Source of the DNA: Bradyrhizobium sp. CB3481
GTDB lineage: Bacteria > Pseudomonadota > Alphaproteobacteria > Rhizobiales > Xanthobacteraceae
Length of the DNA: 64,000 nucleotides
Reading direction: 5' to 3'
Assembly: GCF_029714305.1 (NCBI RefSeq)
Contig: NZ_CP121647.1
Location: 4,112,501 to 4,176,500 of the forward strand
Below, piece after piece: positions 42,384 through 52,531 of the stretch (position 1 is the stretch's first letter; each line of letters starts with the position of its first letter). A program made the translations under genes and the position numbers. The notes beneath the pieces were generated by a model. It saw only the letters and a list, made by a program, of their open reading frames with translations, did not search any database and was not told where the DNA came from.

Positions 42384-43370
42384 TTACAGAACATCCTGAT
42401 TGATCACGTTCTGCCGCAGCGGGTCGCCATCGAGTACGCTCAGAATGTTGCGGGCGGTCTGCTCGCTCATCCTATCAACGGCTTCCACCGTGACGCCGGC
42501 GACATGCGGCGCCGTGATGACATTCGGCAAGGCCAGCAGGGCCTGGCCGGCCGGCGGAGGCTCCTGCGCAAAAACGTCGAGGCCGGCGCCGGCGAGCTTG
42601 CCTGATGTCAGCGCCGTGTACAGGGCGGCCTCATCCACGATGCCGCCGCGCGCCGTGTTGATCAGATAGGCGGCCGGCTTCATCCGCTTCAGCCGGTCGG
42701 CATTGAACATGCCGACGGTCTCCGGATTTTTGGGGCAATGGATGGTGACGAAGTCGGCGCGCGGCAGCACCGCGTCGAGGTCGGCGACCGGCTCGCAGCC
42801 GGCGGCCTTGATGTCCGCGGCAGGCTTGTAGGGATCGAACACCTGGACGTTCATTTCCATCGCGAGGCAGCGCTTGGCGGTGCGGCTGCCGATGCGGCCG
42901 AAGCCGACGATGAGAACCGTCTTGCCGAAGAGGTCATAGGGCAGCATGCCGAGCCGATCAGCCCATTTGTTGTCCCTGACCAGCGAATGCATTTCCGTGG
43001 CGCGCTTGGCGAGCGTCAGCATCATGAACAGCGCGCATTCGGCGACGGAGGGTGAATTGGCGGTGCCTGCCACCATCAGCGGGATCTTGCGGCGGCTGAG
43101 GGCGGGCACGTCGACGGCGTCAAAGCCGACGCCGATCCGCGTCACGACCTGCATATCCCCGGAGGATTCGAGCTCGGGCTCGCCGAAGCGGGTGCCGCCG
43201 AGTGCGACGCCATGGACCGGTGCATGCTGCTTCAGCTTGATGTTGAAATCTTCCTGCGAGACCATATTGGGAAATTCGACGAGTTCGATGTCGTCTCGCG
43301 CGTGCAGCAGCGCTCTTCCCTGCTGTGACATCGATTCCGTGATGAAGATTTTCTTCTTGTTGGTCGCCAT
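42384..43370 (-). CDS. D-isomer-specific 2-hydroxyacid dehydrogenase
   Basis: 328 residues. NAD-binding motif VLIVGFGRIGSRTAKRCLAMEMNVQVFDPY at about 145-175 (GxGxxG then Asp, so NAD is favoured); catalytic Arg in NTARGGIVDEAAL, Glu in the DVFAQEPP segment, and His in TAPHVAGVT. Related to phosphoglycerate, glyoxylate/hydroxypyruvate and lactate dehydrogenases; the C-terminal ACT domain of SerA is absent. It lies 28 bases after an ABC-transporter ATPase on the same strand, so the substrate is probably derived from what that transporter imports. Confidence 0.9.
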   Translation of the reverse strand: MATNKKKIFITESMSQQGRALLHARDDIELVEFPNMVSQEDFNIKLKQHAPVHGVALGGTRFGEPELESSGDMQVVTRIGVGFDAVDVPALSRRKIPLMVAGTANSPSVAECALFMMLTLAKRATEMHSLVRDNKWADRLGMLPYDLFGKTVLIVGFGRIGSRTAKRCLAMEMNVQVFDPYKPAADIKAAGCEPVADLDAVLPRADFVTIHCPKNPETVGMFNADRLKRMKPAAYLINTARGGIVDEAALYTALTSGKLAGAGLDVFAQEPPPAGQALLALPNVITAPHVAGVTVEAVDRMSEQTARNILSVLDGDPLRQNVINQDVL

Positions 43371-43398
43371 TTCCTGCCCTTGGGTCTCCTGTGCGTCG

Positions 43399-44499
<1,101 letters not shown>

Positions 44500-44503
44500 G
44501 AAA

Positions 44504-45415
44504 TCAGCCCTTTGTCGCGCCGGCGGTCAGGCCGGCAATGTAGTAGTCCATCAGGAACGCATAGATGATGAGCGGCGGCGCGGCGCCGAGCAGGGCGCCG
44601 GTCATGATCTGCCCCCAGTTGAAGACGTCGCCCTTGATCAGCGTGGTGATGATGCCAACCGGCATGACGAGCTGATCGGTCGACGTCGTAAACACCAGCG
44701 GATAGAGGAATTGCGCCCAGGAGACCGTGAAGGCGAAGATCGTCGCCGCGATCAGACCGGGCAGCGCGACCGGGATGAAAATGCGGGTCAATGTCTGGAA
44801 CCAGGATGCGCCGTCGATGATGGCGGCTTCATCGAGCTCCTTCGGGATCGAAGCGAAATAGCCGATCATGATCCAGGTGCAGAACGGCACCGTCAGGGTC
44901 GGATAGATGATGAGCAGCACATACCATTTGTTGATGAGCTGGATGCCGGTGAAGTCTCCGATCGATGCGAACATCTTGAACAGGGGAATGAACAGCAGGG
45001 TTTCGGGGATCAGATAGGTCAGGAACACGCCGGTCGCGAGCGTCACCGAGCCCCAGAACCGCATCCGCGATAGCGCAAACGCTGCGGGGACCGCGATCAA
45101 CATGGTGATGGTGACGACGAAGATGGAGACGATCGCCGAATTCCAGAAGAAACGCAGGAACTGGTTCGATGTCAGAAGCGAGATGTAGTTGTCCAGGGTA
45201 GGGTGGAACACCCACCACGGATTGGTCGCCGCCGAAATTTCCGCGCTGCTCTTCAATGAGGTGATGAGCATATAGATCGGCGGCGTCAGGAAGAAGATCA
45301 CAAAGATCACCAGGAAGAAATACGACCAGCGCAGCGCCCAAGCGCGGTCGCGGCTCATGCTGCCGTACTTCACCTTGCGGGTCGGTGCGGCCTTGTCGAT
45401 GGTCACCGTGGTCAT
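44504..45415 (-). CDS. ABC transporter permease (MalG type)
   Basis: 303 residues, six membrane segments, with the inner-membrane EAA loop facing the ATPase: [34 protein letters not shown]-terminal helix [23 protein letters not shown] and the MalG-like [14 protein letters not shown] follow the family pattern. Its ATG overlaps the TGA of the other permease by one base (TGATG), so the two are coupled. Confidence 0.93.
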   Translation of the reverse strand: MTTVTIDKAAPTRKVKYGSMSRDRAWALRWSYFFLVIFVIFFLTPPIYMLITSLKSSAEISAATNPWWVFHPTLDNYISLLTSNQFLRFFWNSAIVSIFVVTITMLIAVPAAFALSRMRFWGSVTLATGVFLTYLIPETLLFIPLFKMFASIGDFTGIQLINKWYVLLIIYPTLTVPFCTWIMIGYFASIPKELDEAAIIDGASWFQTLTRIFIPVALPGLIAATIFAFTVSWAQFLYPLVFTTSTDQLVMPVGIITTLIKGDVFNWGQIMTGALLGAAPPLIIYAFLMDYYIAGLTAGATKG

Positions 45416-46350
45416 CAGGCTTCATTCCCGCGTTTGGAGATATCGCGCAGGATGAAGATCGCTGCGACTGCCAGGATCGGCACCATGAAGAGCGACACGC
45501 TCGCGCCGAGCGGAATGTCGCTGCCTTCGATACCGACGCGGAATGCCCAGGTGGCGAAGATGTGGGTATGGTCGAGTGGGCCGCCCGCGGTCAGGATGCG
45601 CACGATGTCGAAATTGGCGAAGGTGACGATCAGGGAGAACAGCGTCGTGATCGCGATGATGTTGCGCATCATCGGCAGCGTCACGTACCAGATCCGCTGC
45701 CACCAATTGGCACCGTCGATGGCGGCGGCTTCGTAGAGCTGATCCGGCACCGATTTCAGCGCCGCCAGGTACATGATCATGAAGAACGGCGCGCCGACCC
45801 AGATATTGACGAGGATGACCGAGAAGCGCGCCCACATCGCATCGCCGGTCCAGGGGATCGGCCCGGCGCCGAACAGGCCAAGGGTATAGTTGAACGCGCT
45901 GTAGGAGGGATCGAACAGCCATAGCCAGGCGAGCGTGCTCATCGCCGGCGGGATCACCCACGGCACCAGCAGCATGCCGCGCCATTTGCGCTGGCCCTTG
46001 GCGGGTATGTTGTGAACGAAATGCGCGATGATGAATCCAAGCACCGCTTTGAAAATGACGGCCGTGATTGCAAAGATGCAGGACTGTTTGACGACCAGCC
46101 AGAACGTCTCGCGCTTGAACAGGAACTCGAAGTTGCCGAACCCGACAAAGCGGGCCATCGATTTGTTCAACGTGGCAAGGTGCAGCGCGTAGAATGCCGG
46201 ATAGATGACGAGAAGCGTAATCAGCAGGATCAGCGGCAGCGCCATCAGGAAGGCGATGGTCGATTTCCGGCCGAGCACATTCCTCAGGGTGCGCTTGCGC
46301 GCGGCCTGCTTGGCGGCCGTCCGGCTCGACTGCAAGGCGACGTCAGCCAT
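45415..46350 (-). CDS. ABC transporter permease (MalF/UgpA type)
   Basis: 311 residues, six membrane segments and an EAA loop (VPDQLYEAAAIDGANWWQRIWYVTLPMMRNIIAI). The short N-terminal basic tail followed by IAFLMALPLILLITLLVIYPAFYALHLAT is typical of the shorter MalF-like permeases (UgpA, LacF). It forms the channel with the MalG-type partner encoded immediately downstream. Separated from the binding-protein gene upstream by 109 bases that include a hairpin. Confidence 0.93.
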   Translation of the reverse strand: MADVALQSSRTAAKQAARKRTLRNVLGRKSTIAFLMALPLILLITLLVIYPAFYALHLATLNKSMARFVGFGNFEFLFKRETFWLVVKQSCIFAITAVIFKAVLGFIIAHFVHNIPAKGQRKWRGMLLVPWVIPPAMSTLAWLWLFDPSYSAFNYTLGLFGAGPIPWTGDAMWARFSVILVNIWVGAPFFMIMYLAALKSVPDQLYEAAAIDGANWWQRIWYVTLPMMRNIIAITTLFSLIVTFANFDIVRILTAGGPLDHTHIFATWAFRVGIEGSDIPLGASVSLFMVPILAVAAIFILRDISKRGNEA

Positions 46351-46417
46351 GGTGCGTTTCCCCGTAAATTACCGGTCCGAAGCAGGCAGGCTTGCAAGCT
46401 TGCCCGCGATTGTGCGG

Positions 46418-46446
46418 AGGCGGCCCGCCGTATGACGAGCCGCCTC
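46418..46446 (-). promoter_or_regulatory. Intercistronic hairpin between binding-protein and permease genes
   Basis: GAGGCGGC and GCCGCCTC form an 8-bp perfect stem with a 13-base loop, 13 bases after the binding-protein stop on its strand and without a T-run. Such hairpins often stabilise the upstream mRNA, so the binding protein is made in excess of the permeases. Confidence 0.45.
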
Positions 46447-46459
46447 GAACTCCGCCGTG

Positions 46460-47800
46460 TCAGCTCCGCATGAAGCCTTCGCACTCGCCTTCCGCCCAGG
46501 CGAGCGTCTTTTCCATCGCTTCGCCTTGCGCGTAGCGCAGGCACATCTTGGTCAGCGTGGCCTGCGTGTAGATCTGCTGCGCGACCTTGGGCGGCGCGGG
46601 CGCCGCGGCGATCGAAAGGACCTGGTGGTTGTGCGGATTCGGATAGTGATAGAGCGTGCCCTTCGGAGGCCCTTCCTCCTGCCACACCTTCAGCGTGGTG
46701 AGCTTCTCCCAGCAGGGCAGGTCGTAGCCGCCGCTCGCTACGCACATTTTCTCGATCGCAGCCGGCGTGGTAAGCGCGCGAAGCACGCCCTTGGCTGCTT
46801 CCTTGTTCTTGGAGAACGACCATGTGCCCCAGAAGTAGCCCAGGTAGGGCGCGAAGCGGCCCTTCGGCCCGGACGGGAAGCCGTGAGTCCAGCACTGCTC
46901 AGCGACCTGCGGCGCGTCGCGCTTGGCGACCGCCCAGGCACTCGGCGGATTCATGATCAGCGCGCCCTTGCCGGAGACCAGCCACTTGTTGTTGGAGGCG
47001 TCATCCCATGCACCGACATCCGGCGGCAGGAAGGAGATCAGCTTCTTGTAGAACTCCAGCGACTGGCGCACCGCATCGGTCTTGACAGTGAGGTTGCCCT
47101 TCTCGTCTACGAGCGCTGCACCGTGAGCCTGGAAGAATGCACCGGCGGAGTCGACATTGTCGCTGGTCTCACCGAGCCCGATGCCGAAGGGAACGCCGGC
47201 CTTGTGGCAGGCTTCGGCGGCCTTCAGGAAGGTTTCCAGAGTCCAGCTGTCGGCCTTGGGTGCCTGGCCGGCAGGATAGAGCGCCTGGACGTCGATGCCG
47301 GCATGTTGCTTCATCAAGTCGATGCGCGAGCAGGGCCCCTTGATCTGGCTGCCGACGCTGGCAGGGACCGCTAGCCACTGGCCCTTGGACTGGCCGAGAT
47401 ATTTCACCGTGCCGTTGGGTTCGCCGTTCTGCTTGATGAGGTCGGCCACCACGTCGTTCATCGGTTCCAGCAGTTCGGACTGCGCATGCGGCCACCAGGT
47501 CGGCATGGCCAGAATGTCGTGACCTGATTTCGCCTGCGCTTCGGCAGCGATGGTCAGGAGGTTCTTGTTGCCCTGGCTCGGAATGTAGTCGATCTGAACC
47601 TCGACCTTTTCCTTCTCGGCCCAGGCATGGACGATATCGGTGGAGGCCTTGTTAGCGCCGGGAACCCAGTGGTCCCAGAAACCGATCGAGAGCTTGCCGG
47701 CGGCATGCGCGCCGCGCACATAAGGCGCGGTAATGAGGGCTGCGGATGATAGCGCTGTCGCAGCAACGAATTGTCGGCGAGAAAGCTTCCTGCGTGACAT
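46460..47800 (-). CDS. Family-1 extracellular solute-binding protein with Tat signal
   Basis: 446 residues. The N-terminus SRRKLSRRQFVAATALSSAALITAPYVRGAHA carries a twin-arginine motif (SRRQF), suggesting export of the folded protein. The mature part starts KLSIGFWDHWVPGANK and has the alpha/beta clusters of sugar-binding proteins (GHDILAMPTWWPHAQSELLEPMND; NPPSAWAVAKRD; FPSGPKGRFAPYLGYFWGTW). First gene of a five-gene operon with two permeases, an ATPase and a 2-hydroxyacid dehydrogenase. The substrate cannot be assigned; a sugar acid or polyol would fit the dehydrogenase. Confidence 0.92.
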   Translation of the reverse strand: MSRRKLSRRQFVAATALSSAALITAPYVRGAHAAGKLSIGFWDHWVPGANKASTDIVHAWAEKEKVEVQIDYIPSQGNKNLLTIAAEAQAKSGHDILAMPTWWPHAQSELLEPMNDVVADLIKQNGEPNGTVKYLGQSKGQWLAVPASVGSQIKGPCSRIDLMKQHAGIDVQALYPAGQAPKADSWTLETFLKAAEACHKAGVPFGIGLGETSDNVDSAGAFFQAHGAALVDEKGNLTVKTDAVRQSLEFYKKLISFLPPDVGAWDDASNNKWLVSGKGALIMNPPSAWAVAKRDAPQVAEQCWTHGFPSGPKGRFAPYLGYFWGTWSFSKNKEAAKGVLRALTTPAAIEKMCVASGGYDLPCWEKLTTLKVWQEEGPPKGTLYHYPNPHNHQVLSIAAAPAPPKVAQQIYTQATLTKMCLRYAQGEAMEKTLAWAEGECEGFMRS

Positions 47801-48261
47801 TGGGCGTTTCCTCTTTGCTGAGCCAGATTTTGCTTTTTATTTTTTATTCTCCGTCTGGGGACGCTGCGTCGAGGCAGCGGCCAGCGGAGATTTTGTAGTT
47901 GGATCAGACCAGAATTGTTTGGTCCTGTCGAGAAAACACATTGCCGCTGTCATTGAACTAACGTTGCGTGGAATTTCCGGGCAGCGGGAGCGACGATGGC
48001 GTGTCGTTGCGGATCGTCGATAATGTGCGCGGCAATATTGCGCCGCACACTTTGTCTTCGATATTGCTTGGGGTGTGCGCTTGCGCCGCAGCGAAGCGGT
48101 CGCGCGTGTCGTTTCTCGCGTCGAGCGGCGGTTCGAGCCGTGGAACCGGCAGGCGCAAGTGTGGACGAGTTTGGGGCGGAAACGATAGTTTAGGCTCGGG
48201 ATTCTCGGCGCGGCCTCGCGATCGCATGCCGAATTTCCCGATCGATGATGGAGACCAAATA
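47801..48261. other. Divergent intergenic region with an 18-bp inverted repeat
   Basis: About 460 bases between the divergent ABC operon and the Spy-like gene. It begins with a T-rich stretch (TTTGCTTTTTATTTTTTATT) and contains GACCA-GAATTGTT-TGGTC at 47907-47924, the size of a LacI/GntR-type operator about 105 bases from the binding-protein start. No coding frame is convincing. No regulator gene is adjacent. Confidence 0.5.
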
Positions 48262-49056
48262 ATGGATCGTTCTCAGCACATTGCGATGCCATCGCGATTG
48301 CTCGTTGCGCTTGGCGCGATCGTCATGCTGGCCGTAGCGGTGCCCGCGACCGCCAACGCGCAGGGGCTGGTACAGGGCGTGCAGCAGGGGGCACGAGAGG
48401 GCAACAAGGCTGCCGGTCCGGTTGGTGGCGTGCTGGGCGGCGCGATCGGCGGCGTCGTCGGCGTGGTCACCGGCGTTACCGGCGTTTTCACCGGAGGCAA
48501 CAACAAGGGCGGGCAGGCGCCTGCGGCGAAGGATGCCAAACAGGGGGAGCCTTCCAAGCAGGGCGAGGTCCCGAAGCAGGGTGAAGCCGCAAAACAAGGC
48601 GATGCGCCGAAGTCCGCGAAGGGCAGCAAGGCGACGAAGACCGCCGCCAGGCAGCCACCGCAGCAGCCGGCCGTACTGACCCAACCCGGTGCGCCGCAAC
48701 TGACGGCCGAGCAGATCGTCGCCACCAGCGACGCCAATATCGAGCGGATCAAGAAGGAGCTGAACCTCACGCCCGAGCAGGAAAAGCATTGGGCCGGCTT
48801 CAACAGTGCGATGCACTATCTCGGCCATAACGGTGCCGAGCGCCTCAATCTGCGGGTCGCCCGCGCCAAGCGCGATCCCCCCGATGACATTATCGAGCAG
48901 ATGCGCAACGAGGCCCAGTTCCTCAACGACCGTGCCGTTGATCAGCGCAATGTGGCTGACGCGGCCGAGCCGCTGTTCGCCAGCCTGAGCGACAAGCAGA
49001 AGGAATTTTTCATTCAGGAAATGGTCAAGCTGAGCCACGAGCGCGGGCTCGATTAG
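48262..49056 (+). CDS. Spy/CpxP-like (LTxxQ) secreted protein with glycine zipper
   Basis: 264 residues. Signal peptide (LLVALGAIVMLAVAVPATANA), a glycine-zipper-like hydrophobic stretch (GPVGGVLGGAIGGVVGVVTGVTGVFTGG, about 55-82), then a Lys/Gln/Gly repeat region where KQGE-type units recur five times, and a helical C-terminal part with LTPEQEKHWAGFN, the LTxxQ pattern of Spy/CpxP chaperones, repeated loosely as ASLSDKQKEFF. Likely a periplasmic envelope-stress protein. The ATG at 48262 is preceded by GGAGACCAAATA; the long upstream frame overlaps the promoter region. Confidence 0.8.
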   Translation: MDRSQHIAMPSRLLVALGAIVMLAVAVPATANAQGLVQGVQQGAREGNKAAGPVGGVLGGAIGGVVGVVTGVTGVFTGGNNKGGQAPAAKDAKQGEPSKQGEVPKQGEAAKQGDAPKSAKGSKATKTAARQPPQQPAVLTQPGAPQLTAEQIVATSDANIERIKKELNLTPEQEKHWAGFNSAMHYLGHNGAERLNLRVARAKRDPPDDIIEQMRNEAQFLNDRAVDQRNVADAAEPLFASLSDKQKEFFIQEMVKLSHERGLD

Positions 49057-49352
49057 CGCCAAGACTAGCGGCGAGCGAATAGCCGGGTACGCAGGCCCTG
49101 GGGTAGGATGAAAGGCGCGGCACCCGGCTACTCTGCCGCAGCGGCGCGGCTCCCCCAATCTCATTGCAATGATGGAGGAACCCTGACGGACTGGCGCCTT
49201 AGTCGTGGCGCAGTTGCGGCGTTGTCAGGAACTTCGTTGTTTGGCAGGCAGTGTTGCCCCGCAACATCAGGTGCAGCCCGAGCGTGCCGTGCTGTGCCGC
49301 GAAGCGAAGCAGGCCAGGGCCATCGCCCGATTGAGCCTCGACCGCAAAGCCC
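49057..49352. other. Intergenic region with a 9-bp inverted repeat
   Basis: About 296 bases with no credible gene. TAGCCGGGT (49080-49088) and ACCCGGCTA (49122-49130) form a 9-bp perfect stem around a 33-base loop, just after the Spy-like stop; without a T-run it may be a Rho-dependent or structural 3' end. It lies between convergent genes. Confidence 0.5.
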
Positions 49353-49754
49353 TCAGGCTTTCGGAAAGTTGAGCTCGACGCCGACGCCGTCGGGATCGTA
49401 CAGGAAGAATTGCGTATCGCCGGTCCGCGGCACGATGCTCTCGCGGAATTTGACGCCCTTCGACTGCAGCCGCTCGCGCATCCCCTCGACATCGGTCGCC
49501 GCAAAGGCGATGTGGTCAAACCGGCCGGTATCATCATACTTCCGCTCGGTGCCGCGCACCACGATGCCTTCGCGCGGCTTGCGCGTGCCCATCAGATGCA
49601 CCGTGGCGGTGCCGCCGGAATAGAGCCAGTAGCCCGGGAAATCGAGCGGCGGGCGGTCGCCGTTCTCCAATCCGAGCACGTCGCAATAAAATTCCCTGGA
49701 GCGCTCGAGATCGGCGGGTTCGATGGTGAAGTGCTGCAAGCCGCCAAGTGCCAT
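49353..49754 (-). CDS. VOC (glyoxalase/bleomycin resistance/dioxygenase) family protein
   Basis: 133 residues, a single vicinal-oxygen-chelate domain made of two beta-alpha-beta3 units: GLQHFTIEPADLERSREFYCDVLGLE and FDHIAFAATDVEGMRERLQSKGVKF. Metal ligands are likely His in LQHFTI, His in FDHIAF and Glu in VGVELNF. Substrate unknown. It ends the same-strand pair with the flavin-dependent oxidase gene, 12 bases upstream. ATG at 49754 is preceded by GTAGGAGAGAGTGACC. Confidence 0.88.
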   Translation of the reverse strand: MALGGLQHFTIEPADLERSREFYCDVLGLENGDRPPLDFPGYWLYSGGTATVHLMGTRKPREGIVVRGTERKYDDTGRFDHIAFAATDVEGMRERLQSKGVKFRESIVPRTGDTQFFLYDPDGVGVELNFPKA

Positions 49755-49766
49755 GGTCACTCTCTC

Positions 49767-50969
49767 CTACACAAAGCTGAGGTCAGTCTCGACGCCCATC
49801 ATCCAGGCGCCGACGGTTTCAAAGTGCCTGAGCTGGCCCTGCAACTGCTGGGTTACGGTATGGATGTCGCGGAAGCGGCGCTCCAGCGGATGATCCTCGA
49901 AGATCGCTGTCGCGCCGGCGGCGTTGTAGGCGAAATCGACCGCCTCGCGCGCCTTGTGAATGGCGTTTGTCGAAGCCATGCGGATGTTCATGCGTTGCGC
50001 CACGGTAATTGTCGCGCCCGCCTTGAGATCTTTCCAGGTATCGGCCATCGACTGCAGCACGTAACCGCGCGCGGCGCGAAGATTGACTTCGGCCTGGGCG
50101 AGGTTGCTCTGAACCACCGCATTGTCGCGCAATGATACCCTGGCGCCGCGCGGCACCTTGTTGCGCATGGTCTCGACGAAATTGTCGAGCGCAGTGCGGG
50201 CGATACCGCAGGCGACACCGGCAAAGCCGACTTGGTAACAGGTGTGGTTGCTCATCCGGTACAGCGGGCCGCGCTCGCGGCATTCGCGGTCGAATTCGCG
50301 GATGATCGAATGGTCGGCGCGCACGAAGAAATCGTCGAGCGCGAACTGGTCGCTGGCAGTGCCGCGCAAACCCACGGTGTTCCAGATGTCGGTCCACTCG
50401 ACGTCTTCGGCGCGTACCAGCATGGTCCGTTCGAGCGGCACGCCATTGGCATCGTATTTGGGCGAACCGTCGGCCGCATAGATCGGGCAGTGCGCGCCGA
50501 GCCAGGTCGCGTGCCGGCCCCCGGATGCAAAGGACCACACCCCGGTGACCCGGTAGCCGCCCTCGCATTCCACCGCGCGCACCTTCGGACCAGGCCCCCA
50601 TGCCAACACCGCGCGCGGATCGCCAAAGATCGCTTGCGCCACCGGCAGGTCGAGATAGGCCGCCGACATCGCGCAGCCACCGGCCTGGCTCAGGCACCAG
50701 GCGGTGGAGGCATCTGCTTTCGCTATGGTTTCGATGACATGGAAGAACGTAACGGGATCGGTTTCGATTCCGTTCGTCGAGCGGGGCAACAACAGGCGGA
50801 ACAATTGGGCGTCGTGCAGTTTGTCGAGCAGTGCGGGTGGCAGCCGGCGCGCGGTTTCGATCTCGTCGGAAGCGGCCGCGACATCGGCGCGTATGGCTTC
50901 GGCCCGGGCAATCACGGCGGGATCGCCGGCAAGATCGGCGGAGTTTGCGACTGTCGTATTCAGGGCCAT
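49767..50969 (-). CDS. Acyl-CoA dehydrogenase-fold flavin monooxygenase (HsaA/DszC-like)
   Basis: 400 residues with the acyl-CoA dehydrogenase fold (PALLDKLHDAQLFRLLLPRS; TVGLRGTASDQFALDDFFV; the C-terminal four-helix bundle with AREAVDFAYNAAGATAIFEDHPLERRFRDIHTVTQQL). No catalytic glutamate for acyl-CoA dehydrogenation is evident, and IETDPVTFFHVIETIAKADASTAWCLS matches the monooxygenase branch (HsaA, DszC) that uses reduced flavin. No flavin reductase gene is nearby. Paired with a VOC protein, it may act on an aromatic or sulfur compound; this is inference. Confidence 0.82.
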   Translation of the reverse strand: MALNTTVANSADLAGDPAVIARAEAIRADVAAASDEIETARRLPPALLDKLHDAQLFRLLLPRSTNGIETDPVTFFHVIETIAKADASTAWCLSQAGGCAMSAAYLDLPVAQAIFGDPRAVLAWGPGPKVRAVECEGGYRVTGVWSFASGGRHATWLGAHCPIYAADGSPKYDANGVPLERTMLVRAEDVEWTDIWNTVGLRGTASDQFALDDFFVRADHSIIREFDRECRERGPLYRMSNHTCYQVGFAGVACGIARTALDNFVETMRNKVPRGARVSLRDNAVVQSNLAQAEVNLRAARGYVLQSMADTWKDLKAGATITVAQRMNIRMASTNAIHKAREAVDFAYNAAGATAIFEDHPLERRFRDIHTVTQQLQGQLRHFETVGAWMMGVETDLSFV

Positions 50970-51185
50970 GCCTGCCGATCCACTGCCTTCTATGCGCTGA
51001 TCATTGGTGGAAGGCTATCGTGCCATTGCTGCTATCGGCAAGAGCATGGTGGCACGAAGCACCTGTGCGTACATGATTGGGGTTTTGTGCCGCTCTGCAC
51101 AATCGGGCCCGGCGCACGCGCCGACTTGTTTAACATTTCGAGATAGCTTTGCGATCAGGCTGGGATCGATCCGGGACGGAACGAG

Positions 51186-51473
51186 ATGGAAGAGAAACGA
51201 AAGTATCCGCGAACGGAGATCAGCGAGCCCGCCTACGTTTCGTCGGGCGGTTCCGTCATTCCCTGCGTGGTGCGGAACATCTCGCGCGAGGGGGCGGCGA
51301 TCGATGTCGATAATCCCGCTTTCGTCCCGCAGCATTTTCGGCTGGTGATGGCAAAGGATCCATCGATCGTGCATGCATGCCGGGTGACCTGGATTCAGCA
51401 GAACCGCGTGGGCCTGACCTTTATCGGCACCGACGCGGCTGCGGAGCCGCCACCGCCGGATGGCGGGCGCTGA
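51186..51473 (+). CDS. PilZ-domain protein, single-domain
   Basis: 95 residues, mostly one PilZ domain, a c-di-GMP receptor. The RxxxR element is KRKYPR near residues 4-9 and the (D/N)xSxxG motif is NISREG at about 35-40, with the hydrophobic core RVTWIQQNRVGLTFIG. Both ligand motifs are intact, so c-di-GMP binding is likely. It might control motility, exopolysaccharide or another process; no partner gene is adjacent. The start ATG has GGACGGAACGAG upstream. Confidence 0.9.
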   Translation: MEEKRKYPRTEISEPAYVSSGGSVIPCVVRNISREGAAIDVDNPAFVPQHFRLVMAKDPSIVHACRVTWIQQNRVGLTFIGTDAAAEPPPPDGGR

Positions 51474-51476
51474 GTG

Positions 51477-52445
51477 CTATTCGATGCGCAGCTTCGCGTC
51501 GCGCACGACCTTGCCCCACTTGTCCATTTCCAGCCTGATCTGCTCGCGAAACTCCTCCGGCGTATTCGCAACCGCCTTGAAGCCGAGCGTGGTGAGACGT
51601 TCCTTGACGTCGGGCTGGGCAACGATCTTGGCGATCTCACGATAAAGCAGATCGACGATCTCTTTCGGCGTCCCCGCGGGCGCGACGATGCCCGTGAGCG
51701 TGTCGGCCTCCTGATCCTTCACGCCCTGTTCGGCGAAGGTCGGCACGTCGGGCATCCCGGCCGCACGTTCGGCGGATGCGACGCCCAGCGCGCGCAGTTG
51801 TCCGCTCTGCACCGCCGACAGGGCAGGCGGCAGCGCGGTAAAGGCGATCGGCGTATGTCCGCCGACCGTTGCCTGGATGGCCGGCCCTGCACCCGTGAAA
51901 GGCACGTGCACCAGATCGAGCTTGAAGGCGAGCCGGAATAGCTCGCCGCCGAGATGCGGCGTCGATCCGACCCCAGGGCCGGCAAAGCTGTATTTGCCGG
52001 GATTGTCTCTGACGAGCTGCACCAGTTCCGGCAGCGTCTTCGCTGCGACCTGCGGATTGACCACCACGACGTTCGGCGAGACTGCGACCAGCGTCACCGG
52101 TGCGAAATCCTTGACCGCATCATACGGCACCTTGGCGTAGAGGCTGGGATTGACGACGAAGCCGGTGCTGATGGCCATGATGGTATAGCCGTCCGGCGTC
52201 ACGCGGGCGACCTGGCCGGCTGCGGTGTTGCCGCCGGCGCCGCCGATGTTTTCGACGTAGAATTGCTGGCCGAGATTGTCGGTCAGTTTCTGTGCGACGA
52301 TGCGGGCGATGGCGTCGGTTGGTCCGCCGGCGGGAAAGCCGACCACGACGCGGACCGGCTTGCTCGGATAATTTTCTGCCGCCGCCGCCGTGATGCCGGC
52401 CAGCAGCCACGCCGCTGCCAATACTGCCCGTAAAGCCGCGGCCAT
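51477..52445 (-). CDS. Tripartite tricarboxylate transporter (Bug family) substrate-binding protein
   Basis: 322 residues. Signal peptide (ALRAVLAAAWLLAGITAAAA) and the Bug opening ENYPSKPVRVVVGFPAGGPTDAIARI, with GAGGNTAAGQVAR, YAKVPYDAVKDFAPVTLV, YSFAGPGVGSTPHLGGELF and VPFTGAGPAIQATVGGHTPIAF in family order. These periplasmic proteins bind small carboxylates or amides; most Bug proteins are orphans, as here (no TctA/TctB genes nearby). Convergent with the PilZ gene. Confidence 0.94.
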   Translation of the reverse strand: MAAALRAVLAAAWLLAGITAAAAENYPSKPVRVVVGFPAGGPTDAIARIVAQKLTDNLGQQFYVENIGGAGGNTAAGQVARVTPDGYTIMAISTGFVVNPSLYAKVPYDAVKDFAPVTLVAVSPNVVVVNPQVAAKTLPELVQLVRDNPGKYSFAGPGVGSTPHLGGELFRLAFKLDLVHVPFTGAGPAIQATVGGHTPIAFTALPPALSAVQSGQLRALGVASAERAAGMPDVPTFAEQGVKDQEADTLTGIVAPAGTPKEIVDLLYREIAKIVAQPDVKERLTTLGFKAVANTPEEFREQIRLEMDKWGKVVRDAKLRIE

Positions 52446-52531
52446 GGCGCTCTCCCCGATGTGTTTGTTTCAGACATCATCGGCGAGACCGCGGCGCCCG
52501 GCAAGGGGTACCAACGGGGAAGCAGGCTGGG

